Notes: generated by a model not told the origin, from the sequence alone. 64,000 nucleotides of DNA from Sorangium aterium (GCF_028368935.1 NZ_JAQNDK010000001.1:3782001-3846000); one strand, 5' to 3'; counted from the stretch's first letter, positions 34,740 to 43,510 are shown. Numbers and translations are program-made.

Positions 34740-37688
34740 TCACCTCGCCGGCGCGTCCCGCCCGCCCAGGCACACGCCCACGTAGTCGGCGACCATCCTC
34801 TCCAGCGAGAACCGCTCCCGCGCGCGCTCCCACCCCGCCGCCCCCATGCGCGCCCGCCGCGCCGCATCGGCGCCGAGCTCCGCGAGCGCCGCGGCGAGCG
34901 CCTCCGCGTCGCCCGGCGGCACCAGCCGGCCCGTCACGCCGTCGTCCACCTGCTCGGACATGCCGCCGACCGCGGTGGCCACCACCGGCAGCCCCTCGGC
35001 CATCGCCTCCAGCGACGCGTTCGGGCACCCGGCAGGCTCGGCGATCAGCGCGAACACGTCGAGCTCTCGCAGGAACGCGCGCGTGTCGGCGAGCTCGCCG
35101 ACCCACTCGACCGGCAGCCCCGCCGCCATCCGCCGCAGCTCCTCGGCGTGCGCCTCGGCGCCGCGCTCCACGCCGCCCGCGATGCGCAGCACGTGCGGCG
35201 GCAAGCGCGGCGCCGCGAGGCGCAGCGCCGCGAGGAGCTCGTCGAGCTTCTTGTGCGGGTGGATCCGCGCCGCCGTCCCGATCGCGAGCAGCGCGCGCCC
35301 GCCGCCGGACGCGCGCTGCTCGGGCGCCGGCGAGCACGGCGCCGCAACCGGGCGCGGGCCGAGGGCCACGCCGTTCGGCACGACGTGCGCCGGCGCCCCG
35401 AGCACCTCGGCGGCGAGCGCCGCCTCGGCCCCGTACTTGACGATCACCCCCGCAAGGCGAGCGCCGTAGTCGCGCGGCGCGCTGTAGGGCAGCCCGCGGC
35501 GCGGCGACGCGAAATACCGGCGCAGCGAGGCGAAGTACATCTCGCCCGGGCTGATGTCGAAGAGCGGGACGTCGAGCAGCCCGTCGGCCAGGAGCACCTT
35601 GTGCTCGGCGATCACGTTCCACATCAGCACGGCCTCGGGCGGGTCCTCCTCGATCGCGCGCAGCAGCCGCTCCACCGCCTCGGCCGGCTCGATGTCTGCC
35701 GGCGGAGGCACCGCCAGCACCGGGATGCCCGCGGCCTCGAGCGCGCGCCGCCCCGGCGTCGGGTACTCCGGCTGCTCCTCGATCACGGCCGCCCGGCCGC
35801 GCACGCCGGCCCCCGCGAGGCCGAGCAGCAGCCGGCGCGCGCTCGACTGGGCCCCGCCCATCGAGAAGTTGTTCGTGACGAGGAGCAGCCCGTCGCCCCG
35901 GCGCAGGCCGCGGTTCCGCGCGATCGCCCGCGGGTAGAGCCGCGCGTAGCCCTCGGCCATCCGCGCGAGGCTGAAGTGCCGCGCCACGACCTCCCGGCCG
36001 CTCGGCGGCCCCACGCCGGCGCGCGCCTCCGCCGCGACCTCCCGGCCGCCTGTCGACGGGTCGCGCGCATCGCCCGCGGCGCCGGCGCGCGCCGCGGCCA
36101 CGATCGCCCCGGCGAACCGCTCGGGCGCGGCGTCGAGCGGCAGGTGGACCATCGCCGGCGGCTCGGCCGCGATCTCCGCGGTGCCGCCGGCGCCGGTCGC
36201 GACGACCGGGAGGCCCGCCGCGAGCGCCTCCAGGTGCGCGAGGCTCAGCCCCTCGTGGGCGCTCGGCGACACGAGGACGTCGGCCGCCGCGAGCAGGCCG
36301 GCGACGTCGCCGACCGCCCCCGCGAAGCGCACCTCGGCGCGCAGGCCGAGCCGGTCGACCTCGCGTCGGATCTCCGCCTCCGCGGCCAGCGCCTGCTCGC
36401 TGCCGGGCGAGGCGCTCCCGGCGATGACGAGCCGAGCCGCCCGCGGATCGCCGGCCGCCGCCAGCGCGGCCCGCGTGGCCGCGAGGATTCCAGGCAGCAG
36501 GTGCAGCCGCTTCTGCGGCCGCGGGTTCGCCACGGCGAGCAGCACGAGGTCGTCCGGCGCGATCTCGAGACGCCGCCGCCACGCCGCGGCCTCCGCCGAC
36601 CCGGACCGGCGCGCCGCCTCCGCAGGCGCGAGGTCGATGCCGTTCCAGACCGTGCGCGCCGGGATCGGCAGCGCGCGCTCCGCGAGCTCCGCCTCGACCG
36701 CGCGCGCACACGCGACGAGCAGCGCCGCGTCGTCCGGAGCGAGGCGCTCCAGGCCCGCCGGCCAGCCCGCAGCCACGTTATGCACCGTGACGAGCGGCCG
36801 GAACCCGCGCGCGGACAGCCGCGCGAGATCCTCGGCGTCGAGCAGGTGCGCGTGCGCGAGATCCGCGCCCCACGCGGCGAGCCCGCGGGCGAGCGCGTCG
36901 AAGCGCGCCTCCCGATCGCCGCGCGCATCGGACAGATCCAGCGCCCCCGGCGGCGCGGCGAACGTGGCGCGGGTCGGCCGGTACACCGCGCAGACGAGCG
37001 AGCGCACGCCGCGCCGCGGCAGCTCCCTGGCGAGGTCGATCGCGATCCGCTCGGCGCCCCCCTGCTGCAAGCTGGTCACCACCTGCGCGACCCGCGGCGC
37101 CGCGTCGTCGCACACGTCGAGCGGCGCGTGCCGCACCACGCGCGCCCGCCGCGCCCCGAGCTCGCCCTGGAGCGCGGCGTCGAGCGGCTCGCCCGCGCCG
37201 AGCCGCGCCGCGACGCCCGCGGCGAGCGCCCCGTCGAGGTACACGCTCGCCGCGCGGGGTAGCCCCGGAGCGCGGCGGGCGCGCGCGGCGCGGCTCAGCT
37301 CGCCGCCCGTGGCGCGCAGCAGCTCGGCCCACGCCGTGGCGTCGGCGTCGACCCACGCCGTGGCGTCGGAGCGCGCAGGGACGATCGCCGGCAGATCGAT
37401 CGGCGCAAGGACGGCGCCGAGCGCGCAGAGCGGTAGCCCGGTGTCGCTCGGCGGCGGGAACGGCTCGAGCGCGGCGGAGGGCGCAGGCCAGGCGCCCCCG
37501 CGCACGAGCCACACCGGCCCCGCCGCGAGTTCCTCCGCCGCGGCCGCGAGCGGCGCCGCCGTGAGGTCGACCGGCGCGAGCCCGGCGAGCCGGAGCGCGC
37601 GCAGCGTGCGGCCGGCGCGGGCGCGGTGCGCGGGCGCCTCGGCGAAGACGGCGCAGAGCGGGCGGCACATGCGGGACATGCGAAACAT
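34740..37688 (-). CDS. Tandem glycosyltransferase (two GT-B/GT4-like domains in one chain)
   Basis: The product is about 980 residues. After a roughly 190-residue Ala-rich N-terminal region it contains a complete GT-B pair, VAQVVTSLQQGGAERIAIDL to SPSAHEGLSLAHLEALAAGL and PVVATGAGGTAEIA, then a second pair, LLLVTNNFSMGGAQSSARRL to CPNASLEAMAEGLPVVATAV and GGMSEQVDDG. Each has the EGxSLA(H)LEA or CPNASLEA nucleotide-sugar signature of GT4 enzymes. Two transferases in one chain suggest consecutive sugar additions to the same acceptor. Three Met codons at 37688, 37679 and 37670 are possible starts; none has a clear ribosome-binding site. The gene follows the SUMF1-like gene by 20 bp and is probably its operon partner. 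It has no membrane helix and is probably cytoplasmic. Confidence 0.85.
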   Translation of the reverse strand: MFRMSRMCRPLCAVFAEAPAHRARAGRTLRALRLAGLAPVDLTAAPLAAAAEELAAGPVWLVRGGAWPAPSAALEPFPPPSDTGLPLCALGAVLAPIDLPAIVPARSDATAWVDADATAWAELLRATGGELSRAARARRAPGLPRAASVYLDGALAAGVAARLGAGEPLDAALQGELGARRARVVRHAPLDVCDDAAPRVAQVVTSLQQGGAERIAIDLARELPRRGVRSLVCAVYRPTRATFAAPPGALDLSDARGDREARFDALARGLAAWGADLAHAHLLDAEDLARLSARGFRPLVTVHNVAAGWPAGLERLAPDDAALLVACARAVEAELAERALPIPARTVWNGIDLAPAEAARRSGSAEAAAWRRRLEIAPDDLVLLAVANPRPQKRLHLLPGILAATRAALAAAGDPRAARLVIAGSASPGSEQALAAEAEIRREVDRLGLRAEVRFAGAVGDVAGLLAAADVLVSPSAHEGLSLAHLEALAAGLPVVATGAGGTAEIAAEPPAMVHLPLDAAPERFAGAIVAAARAGAAGDARDPSTGGREVAAEARAGVGPPSGREVVARHFSLARMAEGYARLYPRAIARNRGLRRGDGLLLVTNNFSMGGAQSSARRLLLGLAGAGVRGRAAVIEEQPEYPTPGRRALEAAGIPVLAVPPPADIEPAEAVERLLRAIEEDPPEAVLMWNVIAEHKVLLADGLLDVPLFDISPGEMYFASLRRYFASPRRGLPYSAPRDYGARLAGVIVKYGAEAALAAEVLGAPAHVVPNGVALGPRPVAAPCSPAPEQRASGGGRALLAIGTAARIHPHKKLDELLAALRLAAPRLPPHVLRIAGGVERGAEAHAEELRRMAAGLPVEWVGELADTRAFLRELDVFALIAEPAGCPNASLEAMAEGLPVVATAVGGMSEQVDDGVTGRLVPPGDAEALAAALAELGADAARRARMGAAGWERARERFSLERMVADYVGVCLGGRDAPAR

Positions 37689-37708
37689 GCGCGATCGAGC
37701 GGCGCGGC

Positions 37709-39172
37709 TCAGTAGGCCGACGGATAGCCGCGGAACGGCGCGGCGGCGGCCACGTCGGGCGCGCTCGAGATGCGGTCCCTCGAGCGTCGACCCGCGGCGC
37801 CCACGGCCGCGCGCGGCGCGGCGGACGGCGCCGCGGCCCACCCGGCCGCACGCGGCGCTGCCCACGCGGCCGCGCCGATCTGCTCCACCTCCACCGCGGA
37901 CGGGACGCCGCCCGTGTAGACGAACTGCCCGCGCGGGCCCGGCTCGATCGGGACCGACGCGCGCCGCATCGCGCCCTTCACGAGGCAGCGGTAGTGGAGC
38001 ACCGACCCGTGCAGGTGCGGGGGCGCGTGCAGCCAGAAGCCGTCGCCCTGCGGCCGGAACGTCACGCCGGGCGGCCCCCCGGCCATGGGCCTGCGGCCGA
38101 CCGCGCGGTGCACGAGCAGGCCGATGAGGCCGACGACGGCGCTGGCCAGGACGACGCCGCCGCCGACGAACCCCACCATCGCCGCGGTCGACCAGGAGCT
38201 CGAGCGAGGCGCCTGCGCGGTCGCCGCCGGCGGCGGGGTCGGGCCGGGCGCCGCGGCAGCGGCGCTCGCCGAGAGCGCGGCGACCACGCGGAAGCCGTTG
38301 TCCGCGTTGCGGCTGCCGGGGTCGTTGCGGTACCGCGCCGCGGCGCGCAGGTGCTTCGCGTCCTTGAGCCACGACCCGCCGCGCAGCACGCGCCGGGGCT
38401 TGTCGCCGGCCGGGGGCGCCGTCTGCTCGGGGTCGACCGCCGGCCCGGGCGCATAGGGGCCGTACCAGTCGCGACACCACTCGTAGACATTGCCGCTCAT
38501 GTCGTGCAGGCCGAAGGCGTTCGGCTGCTTCTGCCCGACAGGCCTCGTCCCGCTCCCCGCGTTGGCCTTGAACCACCCGACGGCGGCCGCGGCGCTGTCG
38601 TTGTCCCCCGCATAGAACCGCGTCTGGGTCCCCGCGCGGTCGGCGTACTCCCATTGCGCCTCCGTCGGCAGGTCGAAGGCGCGGCCGGTCTTCTGCGTCA
38701 GCCAGCGAGTGAACTCGCCCGCGTCCTTGAAGGTCACCAGCGTCACCGGGTGCACGTCGGTCTGCGGGAAGCCGGGAGTCCTCCAGGTGAACTCCTTGCG
38801 CTGCGAGAGGCCCTTGCCGTCGAACCCGAACCCGCCGGAGGCGCCGACCTCGGCCTCCGTGCGGTAGCCGGTCTCCGCGGCGAAGCGCGCGAACTGCCCG
38901 ACCGTGACCGGAAACTTCCCCAGGTAGAAGTCGCGGCCGAGGGTCACGTCCCGGACCGCCTCATCGTCGCCGCGCCCGGCCTCCGCGGGCGGCGAGCCCT
39001 GGCGGAAGCGCCCCGCCTTCACCAGCACGAGCTCGAGCTGCACCCCCCCGAGGTCGATCGCGACGGCCGGGGCCGGGTCCGCGGCCCGCGCCGAGGCCGG
39101 AGCGAGGAAGGCGACGGCCGCCCCGAGGACGATCGCAGGAGGGAGGCCGCAGGCGGTGGCGCGAGGCTGCAC
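37709..39172 (-). CDS. SUMF1/FGE-fold membrane protein lacking the FGE cysteines
   Basis: The start is a GTG at 39172 giving a signal peptide (TACGLPPAIVLGAAVAFLAP, ASARA). The FGE-sulfatase fold spans about residues 40-300: FYLGKFPVTVGQFARFA, PVTLVTFKDAGEFTRWL, RAFDLPTEAQWEYADRAG, NAFGLHDMSGNVYEWCRDWY, RRVLRGGSW and ARYRNDPGSRNADNGFRVV. True formylglycine-generating enzymes have two Cys in the block after GGS; here it reads GGSWLKDAKHLRAAARYRN, so that chemistry is not expected. A transmembrane helix follows (AAMVGFVGGGVVLASAVVGL), then a roughly 130-residue domain of unknown type and an Ala-rich tail. It is probably a periplasmic or surface-side SUMF1-like domain; its role with the adjacent glycosyltransferase is unknown. 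Confidence 0.82.
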   Translation of the reverse strand: MQPRATACGLPPAIVLGAAVAFLAPASARAADPAPAVAIDLGGVQLELVLVKAGRFRQGSPPAEAGRGDDEAVRDVTLGRDFYLGKFPVTVGQFARFAAETGYRTEAEVGASGGFGFDGKGLSQRKEFTWRTPGFPQTDVHPVTLVTFKDAGEFTRWLTQKTGRAFDLPTEAQWEYADRAGTQTRFYAGDNDSAAAAVGWFKANAGSGTRPVGQKQPNAFGLHDMSGNVYEWCRDWYGPYAPGPAVDPEQTAPPAGDKPRRVLRGGSWLKDAKHLRAAARYRNDPGSRNADNGFRVVAALSASAAAAAPGPTPPPAATAQAPRSSSWSTAAMVGFVGGGVVLASAVVGLIGLLVHRAVGRRPMAGGPPGVTFRPQGDGFWLHAPPHLHGSVLHYRCLVKGAMRRASVPIEPGPRGQFVYTGGVPSAVEVEQIGAAAWAAPRAAGWAAAPSAAPRAAVGAAGRRSRDRISSAPDVAAAAPFRGYPSAY

Positions 39173-40336
39173 GGGCCCACGCTACCAGAGAGCGCGGCCG
39201 AGGTGCGCGCAGCGACGCGAGCGGCGTAAGCGCGCAAGCGACCGAACGGCGGAGGACGCCGGGATCGCCCTCGCCCCGCCGGAAGAGCGGGCGCGCCGGC
39301 GCGCCCCTACCTCGCTGCCTTGCGCCACGCTCGCGACATCACACTTGTCAAAACGTCTTTACAGTTCTTCACTCAACACATGATCTGACCTGCAGCAGCG
39401 TGAAAACAGCGACAAAACAGCCCGTCAATGCCACTCCGGGTGCCCCATCGGGGCCTGGATCGAGGCTCGACAGGCGCTCGTCCGCATGGCATTCAACGAT
39501 GCTCGACGCCGGACGCAACCGCGGTCGAGCGCAACCAGGCGACAACTCACGGCGAAGCGAAAGGATGTACGCACTGTCGGCCGAGGCGTTCGATGTGCCA
39601 TGGCATGCGAACGGACGCGGGGCGCGTGGCTCGTCCTCCGGCGCTGAGGACGTCGTGTCCTTGCTGCCCGATGGCCTCTTCATGACCGATCGTCCAGCGT
39701 GGGCGCTCACAGCGAACGCCCCGCAGCTCGCCTTGAACATCGAGCAGCGAGCAGCGGAACGAGCACAGCCTGTACTTGCTCTCGCGACAGGCTCACATGT
39801 GCGTGGTGGGGGGATTCCCCCGTCCTGCCGGCATGAGGGAACCGCCAAGTCGCCGCAGGAGCCCCGCGCCGCTGCGGGTGGCAGCGAGGACGGTGGGGAG
39901 TTTTTCGCGGCGCTGAGCGTACGTGCCGACATGGCCAGCGGTGCGATCGTCTACCCCCGCGCTATCGCGCTTGATCTGCAGCGGGGCGCCGACAAGGACA
40001 TTGCTTTTGGCGGCGGCAATCACTATTGCATCGGGGCGACGCTGGCTCGCCTCGATGTGCGCTCGCCATCGACACATCGCTCGGCCGCTCCCCGGGATGG
40101 GGCTCGCGGGACCGGCCGAACTGGCGCGGCCGCCCTCGATCCTGGAGATGACTTCATGATGCGTCCGACTCCGCCCTCGGCGGGGTGAGGTCGGCCGCGG
40201 ACATGCCGGCGCGGACCAGCCGGCGTCGATCGATTTGCCTGGGTGCGCGCCCCTCCGCGAGCCCCCGGGAGTTATGTGCGCGCGACACGACGGGCGCGCG
40301 CGAGATGCGATATCAACACACGGCAGGGATCAACGC
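39173..40336. other. Degraded, gene-poor stretch around the P450 remnant
   Basis: Open frames run through this 1164-bp gap (for example 39400-40188) but are patchy, lacking ribosome-binding sites and whole-family similarity. The one recognisable piece is a cytochrome P450 fragment. The rest looks like decayed DNA or spacer. Confidence 0.5.
39940..40065 (+). pseudogene. Cytochrome P450 heme-binding remnant
   Basis: In a plus-strand frame the sequence reads ALDLQRGADKDIAFGGGNHY followed by CIGATLARLDV. FGGGNHYCIG is the P450 heme-thiolate motif FGxGxHxCxG, with the Cys codon at 40027. It is preceded by the usual (D/R)xxDKDIAF lead-in. The N-terminal four-fifths of a P450 (I-helix threonine, ExxR) are absent, and the sequence after LARLDV dissolves into low-complexity residues. 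It is a fragment of a dead gene. Confidence 0.75.
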
Positions 40337-41587
40337 ATGCGAACAACGACCTCACTCATCGCTCTCCTCGGTGCAACTGCGCTCTTCGGCTGTTCTTCCT
40401 CGAGCCCCACCCCTCAACCCTCCGAGGACGAGATCCTGGCGCCGCCGGCCGAGGGCACCGGCGTGCAGTATCGGATGGTCTCCACGCTCCAGCCGGCGCA
40501 GGAGATCGAGCGCTGCCAGCTGTTCGTCGCGCCGCCGGAGGGGCTCAACGTCAACCGGGAGGTGGTGCGGTTCTCCGGCGGGAGCCACCACGTGCTCCTG
40601 TACACGACGCCCTACACGTCGATCCCGACCGAGACGCGCCGCGGCGTCGCCCTGGACGCGACCCAGGTCCACGACTGCAACGACGGCCCCCAGGCCGACT
40701 GGGAGGTCAACGGCGTGGTCGCCGGCTCCCAGTCGCCCGACGGCAACTCCTTCCTGGGCGATCTCCCGGACGGCGTGGCGCTCAAGGTCCCGCCGGGCAC
40801 GGTGCTCCTCATGAACACCCATTACCTGAACTCGTCGTCCAACCCCATCGAGACCGACGCGCGCATCAACCTCTACACGATCGCGGACGACGAGGTGGAG
40901 GTCGAGGCGGGCATGCTCTTCCATTACAACCCCTTCATCAGCGTGCCGGCGCACGGAAGCTCCACGGCGCGGATGCGTTGTGTCACCGAGAACGATATCT
41001 CTGTCGTGAGGATCCAGTCGCACATGCACCGGCGCGGAGTCGGCTATGCCGCGAACAAGGTCGCTCTCGACGGCACGATGACGGAGCTCTATGCCCACGA
41101 CAGGTGGGAGGGGGTCCCGTCGAAGGAGTTCTCGCCCTTCCTCGAGGTCAAGGCGGGAGAGTCCCTGGACTACCACTGCGACTTCAACAACGTCGAGGAT
41201 CGCAACATCGCGCAGGGCCTGACCACCCGCGACGAGATGTGCATGCTGATCGGGCCGTACTTCCCGCGCTCCCCGGCCTACGAGAACTGCCGGACGGAGG
41301 AGGGCCTGGAGGCCGCGACGTGGTTCGGCGACGGGCAGACCACGTGCGCCCAGGCGTTCGAGTGCCTCGGCAGCGCCCAGGATGACGCCGCGGCCTACGG
41401 CTGCGTGGTGAACAGCTGCGAGAGCGTCGGCCCCCAGCTCTCGGCGGCGCTCGCTTGCCAGATGACGGGAGGGAACGGCGCCTGCATCGAGGCGTGCGAC
41501 GGCCAGGACGCCGAGGCCTGCAATACCTGCATCGGCACGGCGTGCGGCGCGGAGATGGAGGCCTGTCAGGCCGCGACGTGCGACTGA
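40337..41587 (+). CDS. PHM-like type II copper monooxygenase lipoprotein
   Basis: The start at 40337 (MRTTTSLIALLGATALFGCS) gives a lipoprotein signal with C19. The roughly 300-residue domain carries every copper ligand of the peptidylglycine alpha-hydroxylating/dopamine-beta monooxygenase fold, in order. CuA ligands are H84/H85 in GSHHVLLY and H162 in MNTHYLN; CuB ligands are H229 and H231 in QSHMHRRG plus a Met (M301 or M303) in DEMCMLIG. The spacing from H231 to M301 (70) equals that from H244 to M314 in rat PHM (from memory). The reaction would be O2- and ascorbate-type hydroxylation of a C-H bond; the substrate is unknown. A Cys-rich tail (about residues 335-416, with pairs such as CNTCIGTACG) may form a separate disulfide domain. 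Transcribed alone and convergent with the chitosanase-like gene. Confidence 0.87.
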   Translation: MRTTTSLIALLGATALFGCSSSSPTPQPSEDEILAPPAEGTGVQYRMVSTLQPAQEIERCQLFVAPPEGLNVNREVVRFSGGSHHVLLYTTPYTSIPTETRRGVALDATQVHDCNDGPQADWEVNGVVAGSQSPDGNSFLGDLPDGVALKVPPGTVLLMNTHYLNSSSNPIETDARINLYTIADDEVEVEAGMLFHYNPFISVPAHGSSTARMRCVTENDISVVRIQSHMHRRGVGYAANKVALDGTMTELYAHDRWEGVPSKEFSPFLEVKAGESLDYHCDFNNVEDRNIAQGLTTRDEMCMLIGPYFPRSPAYENCRTEEGLEAATWFGDGQTTCAQAFECLGSAQDDAAAYGCVVNSCESVGPQLSAALACQMTGGNGACIEACDGQDAEACNTCIGTACGAEMEACQAATCD

Positions 41588-41632
41588 CGTCGCGATGACA
41601 GTCGCCGCGGGGCGGCCCTGCTCCGCTCCGCG

Positions 41633-41737
41633 GCGATCCTCCAGCTCCCGGAGGCGATCATCCCATGCCCGGGGGCGATCCTCCCGCTCCCGGAGACGAT
41701 CCTCCCACGCCCGAAGGCGATCCTCCCGCTCCCGTAC
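41633..41737. repeat. Five-copy 21-bp tandem repeat between convergent genes
   Basis: Five consecutive 21-bp units start at 41633, 41654, 41675, 41696 and 41717, with consensus GCGATCCTCCCGCTCCCGGA-G (unit 4 begins ACGATC; units 2 and 4 have CATG/CACG in the middle). The array fills most of the 157-bp gap between the convergent stops at 41587 and 41745. On the minus strand a frame through it would repeat a seven-residue Arg/Asp/Glu unit, but no gene start or ribosome-binding site supports coding. Confidence 0.85.
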
Positions 41738-41744
41738 CGCCAGC

Positions 41745-42683
41745 TCAGGGAGCCGTGAGGAGCTGGGCCGCGAGCTGGATCCCCAGCTCCTCGGCCTTCG
41801 CGTGGTCCTCGACGGGATCGACGACCGCCCGCGGCCCCGCGAAGGCGATGTAGGTGACGCCGCTCGCCACCCCGGCGCCCGGCCGCTCGATGCCCACGGC
41901 CTGCGCCATCGCGTACGAGCCCATCCCGATCGTATCGCACTCCCCCGTGTCGCCGAGGATGCCATAGGCGACCGTGTCGCCGCGGATGACCGCCACAACG
42001 GCCCCCAGCTCGACGCCGGCGTCTCTGTGGTTCCACGCCACCGCGTCGCATTCGGCGGGCCAGCTGTTGGGGGCGACGACGAACGGGAGATGGACCGAGT
42101 CGAGCGCGTTTCCCTGCGCGTCGGCCAGCGCCGTGTGAGCCGTCGACGAGGGGCACTCGGAGGACTCGTGGGACAAACCGTCGCAGTCGATCCCCATCCC
42201 GGCTTGCCAGAAGTACGCCCCGTTCAGCTGGCAGACAGAAATGCCGGGCTCCGCGCTGCCGTCGAACGCGTTCCTGAAGCTTCCCGACGAGGCCGGGCGG
42301 CACGACGCCGTGAGCGCGAGCAGCTCCGCCGCCGTCGGAGGGCCCGGCGGCTGACCCCCGCCGGCGCCGCCCTCGCCGGCCCCGCCGCCGCTGCCCCCGT
42401 GGCCTCCCCCGCCTGTGCCCCCCTCGCCAGCGCCCCCCTCGCCGGCGCCAGCGCCTCCCTCGCTTGCGCCGCTCCCGCCTGTGCTGCCGCCGCCTGCGCC
42501 GCTCCCGCCTGCGCCGCCCTGGCCGACGCCGCCCGCGCCTGTGCCTCCCCCGCCCTGGCCGACACCGAACTCGAGATCGCCGATCCCGGAGATGCTCGTG
42601 CACGCGCTGCCGCCGGAGAGCGCCAGGGCCGCGAGCGCTCCGACACGCCAGCCCCTCCTCGCGCGCAGCGCCAGCGTTCGCAT
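41745..42683 (-). CDS. GH75 chitosanase-like lipoprotein
   Basis: The start at 42683 overlaps the stop of the TPR gene (TGATG), so they are coupled. The lipobox Cys is C28 (GGSACTS). A roughly 65-residue Gly/Glu/Ala/Ser linker follows. The catalytic domain matches family 75 (fungal-type) chitosanases: YFWQAGMGIDCDGLSHES, VHLPFVVAP, GAVVAVIRGDTVAYGILGDT, then AMAQAVGIERPG and GVTYIAFAGP. These enzymes cleave beta-1,4 bonds in chitosan. The Asp in GDTG is present, but the usual Glu of the GEAS block appears to be Met (IGMGSY), so activity may be reduced or altered; this motif assignment is from memory. It converges on the copper-enzyme gene across the 21-bp repeats. Confidence 0.82.
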   Translation of the reverse strand: MRTLALRARRGWRVGALAALALSGGSACTSISGIGDLEFGVGQGGGGTGAGGVGQGGAGGSGAGGGSTGGSGASEGGAGAGEGGAGEGGTGGGGHGGSGGGAGEGGAGGGQPPGPPTAAELLALTASCRPASSGSFRNAFDGSAEPGISVCQLNGAYFWQAGMGIDCDGLSHESSECPSSTAHTALADAQGNALDSVHLPFVVAPNSWPAECDAVAWNHRDAGVELGAVVAVIRGDTVAYGILGDTGECDTIGMGSYAMAQAVGIERPGAGVASGVTYIAFAGPRAVVDPVEDHAKAEELGIQLAAQLLTAP

Positions 42684-43510
42684 CAGAACTTCCCCTGGAG
42701 CTCGATCCGCCCGAGGCCCACCCCGGCGCTCCAGACCACGCCGCGCGGCGCTCGCGGCGGCCCGCCCGCAGCCGCAGGCGCGCCCGCGGCCTCGCTGCCG
42801 CCGCCGGGCCGGACCACGAGCAGCACGACGCCCGTCGCGGCCGCCGCCGCGCCCACGATGAAGCTCACGGTGGACACATGGCCCAGCGTGGCCGCCGCAT
42901 CCGCGTCGGCCTGCAGCTCGGCCGGGCAGCGTCGGCCCTCGCAGCCCGACCTGATGTCCGAGACCTGCGACAGCGACATGAGGCCGGTCACGGCGCCGAC
43001 GCCGATGCCCACCGCCCCGAGCCCGAACGCGACGCCGGCGGGGACCAGCGAGCCGCCGGCCTCCGCGCCTGCCGGCGCCGCGGGCTCGGCGCGGGGCGGC
43101 GCCTTCACCGCGGCCGCCTCCAGCGCGGCGCGCACGCCCGCGAGCTCGGTCTCGGCGTCCTTCCGCGCCTCGAGGAACGCGGTCGGCGGATCCTCCGGGA
43201 GCGGCTCGCCGAGGACCTGCTCGTACAGGTCGCGCGCGGCCTCCAGGCGGTCGAGCTTGCGCTGGCACCGCGCCATGTAGAGCACCAGCGTCGGCGCATG
43301 AAAGAGGCGATCCGCCTCCTGGAAGACGTCGAACGCCTCCTGCCAGCGGTCCGCGCCGTACAGCTTGAGCCCCTCGTGCGCCTTGGTCCGGGCGGCCTGC
43401 TGCGCCTCGGCCGAGGCGCCGGCGGGCGGAGGCGCCCCGAGCGCCGGCACGGCAGCCAGCAACGTCACAACGAACGCACACCGGCGAAGACAGTTCGAGA
43501 GCATCATCAT
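42683..43510 (-). CDS. TPR-containing membrane protein
   Basis: A signal peptide (residues 1-25, ending ALGAPP) is followed by TPR-like helices in residues 35-110 (KAHEGLKLYGADRWQEAFDV, TLVLYMARCQRKLDRLEAAR, DLYEQVLGEPL). Two hydrophobic segments come later (LVPAGVAFGLGAVGIGVGAV and VSTVSFIVGAAAAATGVVLL). Three in-frame ATGs at 43510, 43507 and 43504 follow an AAGG; the third has the better spacing, so the true start may be 43504. This arrangement of TPR plus two helices recurs in myxobacterial lipoprotein-neighbour genes of unknown role. It is coupled by a one-base overlap to the chitosanase-like gene. A tandem 10-bp array lies directly upstream. Confidence 0.8.
   Translation of the reverse strand: MMMLSNCLRRCAFVVTLLAAVPALGAPPPAGASAEAQQAARTKAHEGLKLYGADRWQEAFDVFQEADRLFHAPTLVLYMARCQRKLDRLEAARDLYEQVLGEPLPEDPPTAFLEARKDAETELAGVRAALEAAAVKAPPRAEPAAPAGAEAGGSLVPAGVAFGLGAVGIGVGAVTGLMSLSQVSDIRSGCEGRRCPAELQADADAAATLGHVSTVSFIVGAAAAATGVVLLVVRPGGGSEAAGAPAAAGGPPRAPRGVVWSAGVGLGRIELQGKF

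Noticed and set aside
35148-37262. Plus-strand open frame of 704 codons opposite the double glycosyltransferase
   Set aside because: Antisense shadow; the minus strand has two clear GT-B signatures.
37689-38654. Upstream extension of the glycosyltransferase frame by over 300 codons
   Set aside because: It runs through the SUMF1-like gene in another frame, is Arg-rich and lacks any domain; the domain-based start near 37688 is preferred.
37709-39172. Calling the SUMF1-fold protein a formylglycine-generating enzyme
   Set aside because: The Cys pair after GGS is absent, so sulfatase activation is unlikely.
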